Counted from the first letter of the stretch, positions 27,396 through 36,286 are shown. The stretch is DNA of 64,000 bases from Rivihabitans pingtungensis (GCF_003201855.1 NZ_QJKI01000020.1:1-64000); one strand, 5' to 3'. The notes: generated from the letters alone by a model not told the origin. Numbers and translations: made by a program.

Positions 27396-28844
27396 ATGTC
27401 CACCACCCTGCCCGTTGTCTTGATCGTGGACGATGAAATCCGCTCGCTGGAAACCCTGCGGCGCACGCTGGAAGAAGCCTTCGAGGTGTTCACCGCCGCC
27501 AGCACCGACGAAGCGCTGGCCATTCTGCAAAACGAATTCATCCATGTGGTGATCAGCGACCAGCGCATGCCGGACATGACCGGCGTGGCGTTTCTCAAGC
27601 TGGTGCGCGAGCGCTGGCCCGAGGTGGCGCGCATTATTTTGTCTGGCTACGCCGACAACGCCGACATCATTGCCGCCATCAACGAGGCCGGCATCTATCA
27701 ATACCTGCTGAAGCCCTGGCGGCCGGATGCGCTGTTGCTCACCGTGCAGGGCGCGGCGCGGCTGGCCACCCTGCAACGCGAAAACGAGCTGCTCAATGTC
27801 GAGCTGAAAGCCGGCGAGCCGTGGATGCGCAGCCGGGTGGCGGCCAAGCGCCAGCAGGCGTCGGACGCCTTTGCCATGCACAGCATCGTGCGCGCCGCCA
27901 ACAGCCCGCTGAACCGCATCTGCGCCTTGCTGACCAAGGTGGCGGTGCACGACATCGCCGTGCTGATCGAGGGCGAATCCGGCGTGGGCAAAGAGCTGCT
28001 GGCGCGCGCGCTGCACTACGCCAGCCACCGCGCCCAGCGCCCGTTTGTGGGCGAAAATTGCGCGGCGCTGCCCGAACAACTGCTGGAAAGCGTGCTGTTT
28101 GGCCATAAGCGCGGCGCATTTACCGGCGCCTATCAGGATCATGTCGGGCTGTTTCAGCAGGCTGACGGCGGCACGATTTTTCTGGATGAAATCGGCGAAA
28201 CCTCGCCGGCTTTTCAGGCCAAGCTGCTGCGCGTGCTGCAAGAAGGCGAAATCCGCCCGGTGGGCAGTTCGCGCTCGCTGCGGGTGGATGTGCGCGTGGT
28301 GTCGGCCACCAACCGCACCCTGGCGGATTTGGTGCAGCAGGGGCGTTTTCGGGAAGATTTATACTATCGGCTGTCGCCGTTTGCCGTGCTTACCCCGCCG
28401 CTGCGCGAGCGGCCAGAAGATATCCCGCTGATTGCGCTGGACTTGCTGGAGCGCATGCGCGACAGCTTTGGCCTGCCCGACGCGCTGTTCAGCCCGGCCA
28501 CCCTGGTGTGCCTGCAAAACTACCGCTGGCCCGGCAATGTGCGCCAGCTGAAAAACGAAATCCAGCGCATGCTGGCGCTGGCCGACGCACCGGTGCTGGG
28601 CCCGGAGCTGTTGTCGCCGCAGGTGCTGCACGCTGGCGACGAATCGCAGCAACAAGAATTGGCTTTTCTGGGCAGTGTGCGCGGCGACCTGAAAGAACGG
28701 CTGGACCAACTGGAAAGCCAGATCATCCGCGAAACCCTCACCCGCCACCGCTGGAACAAAACCCGCGCCGCCAGCGAACTGGGCCTGTCGCGGGTGGGCC
28801 TGCGCAACAAGCTGGTGCGTTACGGACTGGAGCCCAAGGCCTGA
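27396..28844 (+). CDS. Sigma-54-dependent response regulator (HupR/HoxA-like)
   Basis: A 482-aa NtrC-type activator. The receiver domain (1-125) has the phosphoacceptor Asp55 in VVISDQRMP and the HupR/HoxA-type sequence EAGIYQYLLKPWRPD. The AAA+ domain has a Walker A GESGVGKE near 193-200, the sigma-54 contact loop GAFTGA near 240 and FLDEIGE of Walker B. A Fis-type HTH ends the protein (NKTRAASELGLSRVGLRNKL). HupR/HoxA proteins control uptake hydrogenase genes, but none lie here. Its TGA overlaps the ATG of the sensor kinase gene (TGATG), so it is probably part of that signalling operon. The start at 27396 follows GGAG. Confidence 0.9.
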   Translation: MSTTLPVVLIVDDEIRSLETLRRTLEEAFEVFTAASTDEALAILQNEFIHVVISDQRMPDMTGVAFLKLVRERWPEVARIILSGYADNADIIAAINEAGIYQYLLKPWRPDALLLTVQGAARLATLQRENELLNVELKAGEPWMRSRVAAKRQQASDAFAMHSIVRAANSPLNRICALLTKVAVHDIAVLIEGESGVGKELLARALHYASHRAQRPFVGENCAALPEQLLESVLFGHKRGAFTGAYQDHVGLFQQADGGTIFLDEIGETSPAFQAKLLRVLQEGEIRPVGSSRSLRVDVRVVSATNRTLADLVQQGRFREDLYYRLSPFAVLTPPLRERPEDIPLIALDLLERMRDSFGLPDALFSPATLVCLQNYRWPGNVRQLKNEIQRMLALADAPVLGPELLSPQVLHAGDESQQQELAFLGSVRGDLKERLDQLESQIIRETLTRHRWNKTRAASELGLSRVGLRNKLVRYGLEPKA

Positions 28845-30628
28845 TGGCATGGTGGTGGGTGCGCATGCTGCTGGCCCTGTGCCTGGCCAGCTGGCTCCTG
28901 CCCGCAGGGGCGCAGCCGGTGCGGCTGGGGGTGCTGGCCTGGCTGGGCGAGGACCGCGCCGCCGCGCAATGGGCGCCGCTGCTGGATGCGCTGGCCAGCC
29001 GGTTGCCGGCACATTCCCTGCACGCACGCTATCTGGATCTGGATGCCATGGACACCGCCGTGGCGCGCGGCGAGCTGGATTTTGTCATCACCAACCCGGG
29101 GCATTACGTGGCGCTGGAAGCACGCCATGGCGTCAGCCGCATTGCCACCCAGCAAATTGCCGCCGGCCACGACTCGGCACACGCGGTGGCCGCCACCGTG
29201 ATTGTGCCGGCCACGGACAGCACACGACGCCGGCTGGCCGATTTGCGCGATGCCCGGCTGGCCATGGTCACCCCGCAAGCATTTGGTGGCTATCAAGTGA
29301 TCTGGGGCGAGCTCAAGCGCGCCGGGGTAGACCCGGAAACCGGCGCGCTGACCTTGCGCCCCACCGGCTATCCGATGACCCGAGTGGTGGATGCCCTGCG
29401 CGCCGGCCAGGCCGACGCTGGCGTGCTGCGCGCCTGTCTGCTGGAAGCGCTGCAGCGCGCAGGCCAGGTGCGTCCGGGCGAGTTTCGGGTGCTATCGCCA
29501 CAACACAATGCCGGAGAACCCTGCCAGCGCTCGTCGCCCATCTATCCCGGCTGGGCATTCGCCGCCGCGCATGACACACCGCCGGCCTTGTCCCGTGCCG
29601 TGCTGCTGGCGCTGCTGGCCTTGCCGGACACCGATGATGTCACCCGCTGGGGCGTGCCTGCCGATTACCATCCAGTGCACGACATGCTGCGCGAACTACA
29701 GATTCCGCCTTATGACTTCCTGCGTCAGCACCGGCTGGAAAACCAGGTGCGCCGCTACTGGCCATGGGCTGCCGGTGTACTGGCGCTGCTACTGGCCTGG
29801 CTGGCCTATACCGTGCGGGTGGAAGCGCTGGTCCAGCGACGCACCCGTGAGCTGTCGGCCGCGCTGACCGCACGCGATCAGCTGGCCGAACGGGTACATG
29901 CCCACCAACGAGAAATGGACCATCTGTCGCGGCTGTCGGTGCTGGGTGAATTATCTGGCTCACTGGCGCATGAGCTGAACCAGCCACTGGCCACCATCGG
30001 CAATTACGCGCGCAGCCTGAAGCGCCGCCAGGCCAAAGGCCAGCTGGACGCTGCCGCACTGATCCGCGCCGCCGACGAAATCGCCAGCGAATCCGAACGC
30101 GCCGCTGGCGTGCTGGCCGGCATCCGCGAATTTGCCCGCAAGCGCGCACGGGTGCGCGAGCCCCATGCGCTGGCCACACTGACCGAGCAGTCACTCAGCC
30201 TGTTTCGCGGCATGCTGGCGCACGCGCCGGCCATCACCTGGCAGTGCAGCGCCGAGGCGGCCGAGGCACAGGTATTGGCCGACCCCTTGCAGATTCAGCA
30301 AGTGCTGCTCAACCTGCTGAAAAACGCCTGCGACGCCCAGCAGGCGGCGGGCCGTGAGCAGATGCCGATTGTTGTCAGCCTGCAGCGTGATGGCGCCCGA
30401 CTGGCGCTGGCGGTGCGTGACCATGGCAATGGCCTGGACCTCGAAGCGCAGGGGCGGTTGTTCGAACCGTTTTTCACCACCAAGCCCGATGGCCTTGGCC
30501 TGGGTTTGTCGATTTGCAAAACCATTGCCGAAGCGCACGGCGGCGAGCTCAGCGCCGACACCCCGGCCGACGGCCCCGGTCTGTGCCTGTGGCTGCGCCT
30601 GCCTTGCCTGGAGAATCCCCCTGCATGA
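28844..30628 (+). CDS. Sensor histidine kinase with PhnD-like periplasmic domain (TtrS-like)
   Basis: A 594-aa membrane kinase. A signal sequence (residues 1-25) is followed by a PhnD/type II binding-protein domain (about 26-290; e.g. RRLADLRDARLAMVTPQAFG), one transmembrane helix (WPWAAGVLALLLAWLAYTV, about 307-325), a short coiled coil, and a HisKA/HATPase core. The H-box is GSLAHELNQPLATIGNYARS with phospho-His376; the ATP site has NLLKNACDAQ and GLGLGLSI. Tetrathionate sensor TtrS has this architecture, but PhnD-domain kinases sense other ligands too. It overlaps the upstream regulator and, by ATGA, the downstream TtrR-like gene, so kinase and regulators should be made together. Confidence 0.88.
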   Translation: MAWWWVRMLLALCLASWLLPAGAQPVRLGVLAWLGEDRAAAQWAPLLDALASRLPAHSLHARYLDLDAMDTAVARGELDFVITNPGHYVALEARHGVSRIATQQIAAGHDSAHAVAATVIVPATDSTRRRLADLRDARLAMVTPQAFGGYQVIWGELKRAGVDPETGALTLRPTGYPMTRVVDALRAGQADAGVLRACLLEALQRAGQVRPGEFRVLSPQHNAGEPCQRSSPIYPGWAFAAAHDTPPALSRAVLLALLALPDTDDVTRWGVPADYHPVHDMLRELQIPPYDFLRQHRLENQVRRYWPWAAGVLALLLAWLAYTVRVEALVQRRTRELSAALTARDQLAERVHAHQREMDHLSRLSVLGELSGSLAHELNQPLATIGNYARSLKRRQAKGQLDAAALIRAADEIASESERAAGVLAGIREFARKRARVREPHALATLTEQSLSLFRGMLAHAPAITWQCSAEAAEAQVLADPLQIQQVLLNLLKNACDAQQAAGREQMPIVVSLQRDGARLALAVRDHGNGLDLEAQGRLFEPFFTTKPDGLGLGLSICKTIAEAHGGELSADTPADGPGLCLWLRLPCLENPPA

Positions 30629-31272
30629 ACACAGCCCCCCATGTGCATGTGATTGACGATGAAGCGCCATTTTTGCGCTCGGTGCTGTTTCTGCTGGAAT
30701 CCGCTGGCTGGCCGGCCAGCGGCCATGACAGCGCCGAGGCGTTTCTGGCCGCCGACCCACCTTTTCCACCTGGCGGCGGTTGTCTGGTGGCCGATATCCG
30801 CATGCCGCGTGTCAGCGGCCTGGAGCTGCAACGCCGTTTGCAAGCCGCAGGATCGCCGTTTCCGCTGATTTTTGTCACCGGCCACGGCGATGTCGAGCTG
30901 GCCGTCGAGGCCATGAAGGCCGGGGCGGTGGATTTTCTGCAAAAGCCCTTTCGCGACCAGCCCTTTCTGGACGCCATCGAACGCGCGGTGGAACTCAGCC
31001 GCGCCCACCACGCCGCCAGCCAGCGCAGCCAGGAAGCCCGCGCCATCCTCACCCGCTTGTCACCACGGGAAACCGAGGTGGCGCGCTGGCTGGCGCTGGG
31101 CTGGGCCAACAAGGCCATTGCCCGGCAACTGGCCATCAGCGAGCACACCGTACATGTGCACCGCCAGCACATCATGGATAAAACCGACGCCGGCAGCCCG
31201 GCCGATCTGGCCCGGCTGATCCTGCGCGCCGACCCGGCCGGGCTGGATGAAGCGGGCGTGGCGGCGGACTGA
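30625..31272 (+). CDS. FixJ/TtrR-type response regulator
   Basis: A 215-aa regulator: receiver domain with DDE (11-13), phospho-Asp57 (VADIRMPRVSG) and the Lys near 107 (FLQKPFRD), then a LuxR-type HTH (LSPRETEVARWLALGWANKA). It is the expected partner of the preceding kinase. The pair resembles TtrS/TtrR, which activates tetrathionate reductase genes. ATG 30625 overlaps the kinase stop by 4 bases. No ttrBCA genes follow; the neighbour is a convergent multiheme cytochrome with a TsdA-like domain. The stop codon overlaps the first bases of a palindromic repeat. Confidence 0.88.
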   Translation: MNTAPHVHVIDDEAPFLRSVLFLLESAGWPASGHDSAEAFLAADPPFPPGGGCLVADIRMPRVSGLELQRRLQAAGSPFPLIFVTGHGDVELAVEAMKAGAVDFLQKPFRDQPFLDAIERAVELSRAHHAASQRSQEARAILTRLSPRETEVARWLALGWANKAIARQLAISEHTVHVHRQHIMDKTDAGSPADLARLILRADPAGLDEAGVAAD

Positions 31273-31382
31273 GAACCGCTAACAAGACCCTCCTGACGTT
31301 GTTGTGTGCCTTTGTCGTACATTTGTACTGTCTACGGCCACACACCTGGTCAGGATCGCTTCGCTGAGTTTTGTTAGCGACC
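31271..31382 (-). repeat. Dispersed palindromic repeat, copy 4 (full length)
   Basis: A 112-bp copy in minus orientation: GAGAACCGCTAACAAGACCC to GAGTTTTGTTAGCGACCT, with the inner GTCGTAC...GTACTGTCTACGGCCACACACC segment intact. Its first two bases are shared with the stop codon of the TtrR-like gene. Confidence 0.85.
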
Positions 31383-31435
31383 TAGGCGCTGCCGAATTGG
31401 CCTGCATCGCAGAGATCTTCCCAGCAGACGCCACA

Positions 31436-31467
31436 CCGCCACGCCCCGCATAGACGGGGCGTGGCGG
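31436..31467. terminator. GC-rich hairpin between convergent ttrR-like and cytochrome genes
   Basis: CCGCCACGCCCCG (31436-31448) pairs perfectly with CGGGGCGTGGCGG (31455-31467) over a 6-base loop. No T-run is present on either side, so it may mark an mRNA 3' end rather than act as a classical terminator. Confidence 0.5.
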
Positions 31468-31494
31468 CATCACCTCAAGGGTTCGATCAGCAAC

Positions 31495-33543
31495 TCAATA
31501 ACGCGCGTCGTCCGGCTTTTTGTCCTTCGGCCAGTCCTTGACCTTGTCCGGGAAGTCCGGGCGTGGCTGGTGGCTGAAATATTCGGCCACATCCAGCGCT
31601 TCCTGATCGCTCAAGCCGCCCTGACCCAGCGGAAACTTGCCATGAAAGCCGATCGGCATATTGCGTTTGACAAAGGCGGCAGCGGTGTAGGTGCGCGCCA
31701 TGCCGGCGCCGATATTGAACGATTGCTCGCCCCACAGCGGCGGGTAGACCATGCGGCCATCGGCACGCTTGAGCCCTTCGCCATTGTCGCCATGGCACAC
31801 CGCACATTGCTGGGCGTAAATCTGCTTGCCGTTCACCGGGTCGGCCTTGAGCTTACGGTCGATCTTGCCCACCCCGCGCCCGGGCACCTTGTCTTCCGGT
31901 TTGGTCGCACCCTTCATCCAGTCAAAGTAGGCAACCATGGCTTTCATGTCGGCAGAATCCACCGGCAGCGGCTTGCCATTCATTGAGCGCCTGAAGCAGC
32001 CATTGATGCGATCTTCCAGGCTGATGATCCGGCCGGCGCGTGGCGCATAGCTGGGGAAGAACGCCGATACACCAACAAACGGCGAGCCATCGGCCACGGT
32101 GCCGGCATTCAGGTGACAGCTGGCGCAGTTGAGCTGGTTGCCAACATGGCGTGGCAGCAGGTCGCGGGTTTCCATGTGCAGGCGCATGCCGCGCACCAGC
32201 TGGCTGGCATTGGGCTGCTTGAGCATGTCGGCCACGCGCGGGGTGTCAAAGCGCGAATTGTCAGTGGTTTTCGGGTCCAGCGTGGCGCGCATGCGCTGCA
32301 CATCGCCGGAGCTGACTGCCGGTGCACCATGACCCCAGCTGGTGCGGACAAAACTCAGGATTTCCGCCAGCTCCTGATCACTGAGCCGGGCAAAACCGGG
32401 CATGGCAAACACCCGTGGATGCGCAGCCGTGGCGGCAGTCTGCCCGCCGGTCAGGATGATGTGCAGCAGGGTGGCCGGGTCTTTGGCGCTGACTGTCGGG
32501 TTGCCGGCCAGCGGCGGGAAGATCCGGTTGACGCCGCCACCGTCCGCCCGGTGGCAATCCCCGCAGAACTGGGCGTAGGCCAGGCCGCCACGGCTGGTAT
32601 ACAGCGTATCGGGTGTGTGCGGCGTCAGGGCAGCGCGTGGCTTGCTTGGCGCAGGCAATTCGTTTTCGCCGGGCGGCAGCGCCTTCAGATAGGTGGCGAT
32701 GGCGCGCAGATCATCGTCGCGCACATGCTGGGTGCTGTGGTGAATCACCTCGGCCATTGAACCCGAGGCCGTGGCAAAGCGGTTTTGCCCGGTTTTCAGA
32801 AACAGGGCGGTATCGTCTACCGTCCACAGCCCGCGCAAGCTGAGTGCCCGCCAGGATTCCACCGTCTCGCCAGCCAGAAAATACTTGCCCTTGCCGCCCA
32901 GCTCGGTCATGACTTTTTCCTGAAAGCCAATGCCACGCGGGGTATGACAGGCACCGCAATGGCCCAGCCCCTGCACCAGATACGCGCCCCGGTTCCACAC
33001 GGGATCCTGTTTTGGGTCAGGGGTGAACGGCGTGTCATCCAGAAAAGCCCAGTTCCACAGCGACAGCCCCCAGCGCAGGCTGAAGGGCCAGCGCATGTCA
33101 GTGGGTTTATTCACCTGACTGACAGGCTTGAGGCCCTGCATCAGATAGGTGTACAGCGCCTGCATATCGTCAGCAGTCATCTTGGCGTAAGACGGATAAG
33201 GCATGGCCGGATACAGATTGTGACCATCGGCCGCCACCCCCTGACGCATGGCACGATCGAACTGGGCAAAGCTGTACTGGCCAATGCCGGTGGCGCGGTC
33301 CGGGGTAATATTGGTGGAATACAGCGTGCCGAACGGTGTTTGCAGGGCGCGGCCGCCAGCCATCGGCTGGCCGCGCTCGGCAGTGTGACAGGCGACGCAA
33401 TCGCCCAGCCGGGCCAGGTATTCGCCGCGCTGGATATCAGCACTGGCGGGCGCGGCCAGCGCGGCGGCGCCAGCTCCCAGCCAGAGCAATGCGCCCACTA
33501 GCAGCGGACGCACATGATGGCGGACAAGAGAAACAGGTTTCAT
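31495..33543 (-). CDS. Pentaheme cytochrome c: AdhB-like triheme part fused to TsdA-like diheme part
   Basis: A 682-aa exported protein. The signal peptide covers about residues 1-31. Three CxxCH sites follow at 49-53, 196-200 and 327-331, in the layout of alcohol-dehydrogenase cytochrome subunits (GEYLARLGDCVACHTAERG opens the first). The second half has CASCH at 473-477 and CAVCH at 580-584. Between these lie GVSAFFPSY and RINGCFRRSMNGKPLP; Cys516, 39 residues after His477, fits the distal heme-ligand Cys of thiosulfate dehydrogenase TsdA. TsdA interconverts thiosulfate and tetrathionate. ATG 33543 follows GGGAG and gives a proper signal peptide; the frame is open to 33600. Expected to be periplasmic. 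Confidence 0.85.
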   Translation of the reverse strand: MKPVSLVRHHVRPLLVGALLWLGAGAAALAAPASADIQRGEYLARLGDCVACHTAERGQPMAGGRALQTPFGTLYSTNITPDRATGIGQYSFAQFDRAMRQGVAADGHNLYPAMPYPSYAKMTADDMQALYTYLMQGLKPVSQVNKPTDMRWPFSLRWGLSLWNWAFLDDTPFTPDPKQDPVWNRGAYLVQGLGHCGACHTPRGIGFQEKVMTELGGKGKYFLAGETVESWRALSLRGLWTVDDTALFLKTGQNRFATASGSMAEVIHHSTQHVRDDDLRAIATYLKALPPGENELPAPSKPRAALTPHTPDTLYTSRGGLAYAQFCGDCHRADGGGVNRIFPPLAGNPTVSAKDPATLLHIILTGGQTAATAAHPRVFAMPGFARLSDQELAEILSFVRTSWGHGAPAVSSGDVQRMRATLDPKTTDNSRFDTPRVADMLKQPNASQLVRGMRLHMETRDLLPRHVGNQLNCASCHLNAGTVADGSPFVGVSAFFPSYAPRAGRIISLEDRINGCFRRSMNGKPLPVDSADMKAMVAYFDWMKGATKPEDKVPGRGVGKIDRKLKADPVNGKQIYAQQCAVCHGDNGEGLKRADGRMVYPPLWGEQSFNIGAGMARTYTAAAFVKRNMPIGFHGKFPLGQGGLSDQEALDVAEYFSHQPRPDFPDKVKDWPKDKKPDDARY

Positions 33544-33678
33544 CAGACAACTCCCGATACAGACTGCATGAGAGAGCAGTCTAGGGAGCAGCGCCGACAA
33601 CGCCTATTCAATGCTTGGATTAAACCACTTACCTAAAGGGGTTATTGCCAATAGCACAGCGATGTGCATGTGGCTCAG

Positions 33679-33766
33679 CGTCGCTCACAAAACCCCGCGA
33701 AGTGTTCCTGCCAGACGTGCGGCGCAGACAACGGCAAGGCCGTGCAACGCCAGGAAGGCGCGCTCA
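33679..33766 (+). repeat. Dispersed palindromic repeat, copy 5 (3' end diverged)
   Basis: The left part (GCGTCGCTCACAAAACCCCGCGAAG, then GCGCAGACAACGGCAAGGCCGTGCAACGCCAGG) is clear. The right arm GTTTTGTGAGC is lost, replaced by GAAGGCGCGCTCA, whose last bases are the tyrA stop codon on the minus strand. Confidence 0.7.
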
Positions 33767-34645
33767 GACGCCCTGGGCAAAGCGCTGGGCCCACTGCACC
33801 CGCGCCTCACGGGCATGCTGAAACATCTGCTCCAGCGCCGCGCCGTCGCCGGCCTCCACCCATTGCGTCAGCTGCGCCAGCCCGGCCTGATAGGCGCGCA
33901 AATCGGCCAATAGCGCGTCGCGGTTGGCCAGGCTGATGTCGCGCCACATTTCCGGGTGGCTGCCGGCAATGCGGGTGAAGTCTTTGAAGCCGGTGGCGGC
34001 AAAGTCAAAACAGCGCGCGGCGTCGGTTTTATTGGCCACCATCTCGACATAGGCAAACGCCAGCAAATGCGGCAAATGGCTGACGCTGGCGAACACCGCA
34101 TCGTGCTCGTCGGCGCGCATGCTGAACACCCGCGCGCCGCTGGCCTGCCACCACTGGCCCACCGCCTCGGCCGCCTCGGGCAAGGTGGCCTCCAGCGGGG
34201 TGAGCACCACCCGGCGCTGCTCGAACAGCCCATACTGCGCCGCCGCCGCGCCCGAGCGGTCCGAACCGGCAATCGGGTGCGCCGGCACGCAATAGGCCAG
34301 ATGCTCGGGCAGGTGCGCGCGCATCAACTGCGCCACATCGCCCTTGGTGCTGCCGGCGTCGGTGACAATCGCTGCTGCCGGCAACACAGGGGCAATGGCG
34401 TCAAACACCCGCCCCATCTGCCCCACCGGCGTGGCCACCATCACCAAATCCGCGCCAGCCACCGCCTGGGCCGGATCCTGGCTGGCGGCGTCGATCACCC
34501 CCAGCTCGATGGCGCGGTTGAGGTTGTCCAGCGAACGCCCCACCCCCACCACCTGCCCAACCAAGCCCGCACGCTTCATCGCCAACGCAAAAGAGCCGCC
34601 GATCAAGCCGACGCCGATGATCACCAGTTTACCGATGCTGCGCAC
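33764..34645 (-). CDS. tyrA: Prephenate dehydrogenase
   Basis: A 293-aa monofunctional TyrA that converts prephenate to 4-hydroxyphenylpyruvate in tyrosine synthesis. The NAD-binding motif GVGLIGGS is at residues 11-18; the active-site region reads VPAHPIAGSDRSGAAAA, with the family HPIAG motif. There is no chorismate mutase or ACT domain, the usual form in Neisseriales. It stands apart from other aromatic-pathway genes here. A palindromic repeat directly follows its stop. Confidence 0.95.
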   Translation of the reverse strand: MRSIGKLVIIGVGLIGGSFALAMKRAGLVGQVVGVGRSLDNLNRAIELGVIDAASQDPAQAVAGADLVMVATPVGQMGRVFDAIAPVLPAAAIVTDAGSTKGDVAQLMRAHLPEHLAYCVPAHPIAGSDRSGAAAAQYGLFEQRRVVLTPLEATLPEAAEAVGQWWQASGARVFSMRADEHDAVFASVSHLPHLLAFAYVEMVANKTDAARCFDFAATGFKDFTRIAGSHPEMWRDISLANRDALLADLRAYQAGLAQLTQWVEAGDGAALEQMFQHAREARVQWAQRFAQGV

Positions 34646-34741
34646 CGCGCTTCTCCTTCAAAAACACTATTTGTTTACCGATGCCGACGCCTGCGGCGCC
34701 TGATCTTGCCGTGCGCAGCGCTTACGGCGCCCCACCCCGTC

Positions 34742-34761
34742 ATTCCCGCGCAGGCGGGAAT
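34742..34761. repeat. dRS3-like 20-bp repeat, copy A
   Basis: ATTCCCGCGCAGGCGGGAAT fits ATTCCC-N8-GGGAAT, the dRS3 form of Neisseria. Flanks are GTC on the left and CCAG on the right. A second copy with inverted flanks lies at 37235-37254. Confidence 0.8.
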
Positions 34762-34884
34762 CCAGAAACGCACCACGGGATGGCGAACGGTGAGCGCTCA
34801 GCAAACCGCTGCGCGAGCAATTTCACCATGACGTGGCTTGCCCCATCGCACAGCAAGGCCGTCAGCGTGAGCCCCTGCCAAGCC

Positions 34885-35328
34885 TCAACCCGGCCCGGCG
34901 GTGAACCCTACTTGCAGGTGTTCGCCGCCGATGGTCAGCAGCATCAGCCAGTCCTGGCGGCCGGTGACGCACACCGGCAGCATGATGTCGGCTTGCCAGC
35001 GGCCGTCGCCCACCTGACGCAGCGGAAAACGCGCGCTGCCCATGTCCATGCCAGCCATGGTGAATTCCGCCACCGGCGGCGCCTTGCCGGCGGGCGTCTG
35101 GCTCAGTTCCAGGCCAAAGCGCTGGCCGTGGCGGGCGGGCTGCAAAAAGCGCACGCGCGCGCCGCCGGGCAGGGTGCAGCCGGCTTGCAGGTCGGGGCAG
35201 CTGATGGCTTGCGGGGCGGCGTGCTGGCGGGTGAGGTAGGTGTTGATCAGCCAGAATTTCACCCCGGCAAAAATCAGCAGCGCCACGGCAATCAGCACCC
35301 ATTTGCGTTGGCTGGGATTCAGCGTCAT
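34885..35328 (-). CDS. Membrane-anchored YtkA/FixH-like protein of unknown function
   Basis: A 147-aa protein with one N-terminal transmembrane helix (WVLIAVALLIFAGVKFWLI) and a periplasmic beta-rich domain. The segment EFTMAGMDMGSARFPL with a following DGRWQADIMLPVCVTG resembles the fold and motifs of YtkA/FixH-like domains (cf. 'MxGMxM' and 'GxWxAxxxLP'), but overall similarity is weak. ATG 35328 overlaps the stop of the Nudix-ThiE gene by 4 bases (ATGA) and is preferred over 35334. The Met-rich motif could bind copper (speculative). Confidence 0.68.
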   Translation of the reverse strand: MTLNPSQRKWVLIAVALLIFAGVKFWLINTYLTRQHAAPQAISCPDLQAGCTLPGGARVRFLQPARHGQRFGLELSQTPAGKAPPVAEFTMAGMDMGSARFPLRQVGDGRWQADIMLPVCVTGRQDWLMLLTIGGEHLQVGFTAGPG

Positions 35329-36272
35329 GCCCACGCCCCCCGCATCAGCGCCACGCCGTGCGCGCCGGCTTCACAGGCGGCGGGCAGGTCGGCGTCACCT
35401 AGGCCGCCCAGCGCGTACACCGGCAGACGCGGGCCGGCGCTGGCCAGCTGGCAGGCCAGGCCTTGCCAGCCCAGCGGCGGCGCGTCCGGGTGGCTGGCGG
35501 TGGGCAGCACATGGCCCAGCAGGGCGTAATCCAGCCCCAGCTCGGCGGCGTGTTGCAATTCTTCGGGGCGATGCGCTGAAGCGCCCACCCAGGCAAAGTC
35601 CGGGCGCTGGCGGCAGGCGGCCAGCCGCGCGCTGTTCAGGTGCACGCCGTCCACCGGCCAGCCGGCCAGCCAATCCGGCTCGGCGTTGACCAGCAGCCGG
35701 CAGCCGGCCGGGCGGGTGAGCTCGGCCAGCCGCGCCACCCAGCTGGCCAGTTGGTCGCGGGCATAATCCGGCTCGCGCACAATCAGCAGCGACAGCCCGG
35801 CGGCCAGCCGCGCCGGCAGCGCCGCCAGCACGGCGTCTTCGCCCAGCTCGCCTGCGCAGGTCAGCGCGGTGATGGCCGGCAGCGACAAGGCGCGCAGGAT
35901 GGGGGTGTTGGCCGGCAGCATCGGCGCCACGTCCAGCTGGCCGGGGGTTTGCCAGTTCAGCTGCTGGCCTTCTTGCGCCTGCGGCTCGCCCTGCCAGGCG
36001 CTGACCCGATAAAAGCGCAGCCGCACATGGGCGTGTGGGTAGACAAACTGCTGCACCAGCCAGGGCGTGGCGGCGGTGACGGTGATGGCCAGCTCTTCTT
36101 GCAGCTCACGCACCAGCGCGGCATACGGCGCTTCGCCGGGCTCGATCTTGCCGCCGGGGAATTCCCAATAGCCGGCGTACACCTTGCCCACCGGGCGCGA
36201 GGCCAGCAAAAACCGGCCGTCGGGGCGCACCAGCACCCCGGCGACCACTTCAACAAGTTGGGTGGAGGTCAT
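35325..36272 (-). CDS. mutT: Nudix hydrolase fused to ThiE-like domain (MutT family)
   Basis: A 315-aa fusion. Residues 1-130 are a MutT-type Nudix domain; the box is visible as GGKIEPGEAPYAALVRELQEEL, with the catalytic REL-x-EE. MutT cleaves 8-oxo-dGTP to prevent mutations. Residues of about 135-315 form a thiamine-phosphate-synthase-like barrel (LLIVREPDYARDQL, VDGVHLNSARL, VGASAHRPEELQHAAELG, YALGGLGD). In such fusions the ThiE-like part is usually of uncertain activity. ATG 36272 is chosen because the conserved Nudix strand starts right after it. It is part of the minus-strand run DUF815-mutT-YtkA-like. Confidence 0.88.
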   Translation of the reverse strand: MTSTQLVEVVAGVLVRPDGRFLLASRPVGKVYAGYWEFPGGKIEPGEAPYAALVRELQEELAITVTAATPWLVQQFVYPHAHVRLRFYRVSAWQGEPQAQEGQQLNWQTPGQLDVAPMLPANTPILRALSLPAITALTCAGELGEDAVLAALPARLAAGLSLLIVREPDYARDQLASWVARLAELTRPAGCRLLVNAEPDWLAGWPVDGVHLNSARLAACRQRPDFAWVGASAHRPEELQHAAELGLDYALLGHVLPTASHPDAPPLGWQGLACQLASAGPRLPVYALGGLGDADLPAACEAGAHGVALMRGAWA

Positions 36273-36286
36273 GTTTTGTGTGTCGT

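Noticed and set aside
27396..28844. HupR-like regulator taken as evidence for a hydrogenase locus
   Set aside because: No hydrogenase structural or maturation genes are in the window; the operon partner is a PhnD-domain kinase.
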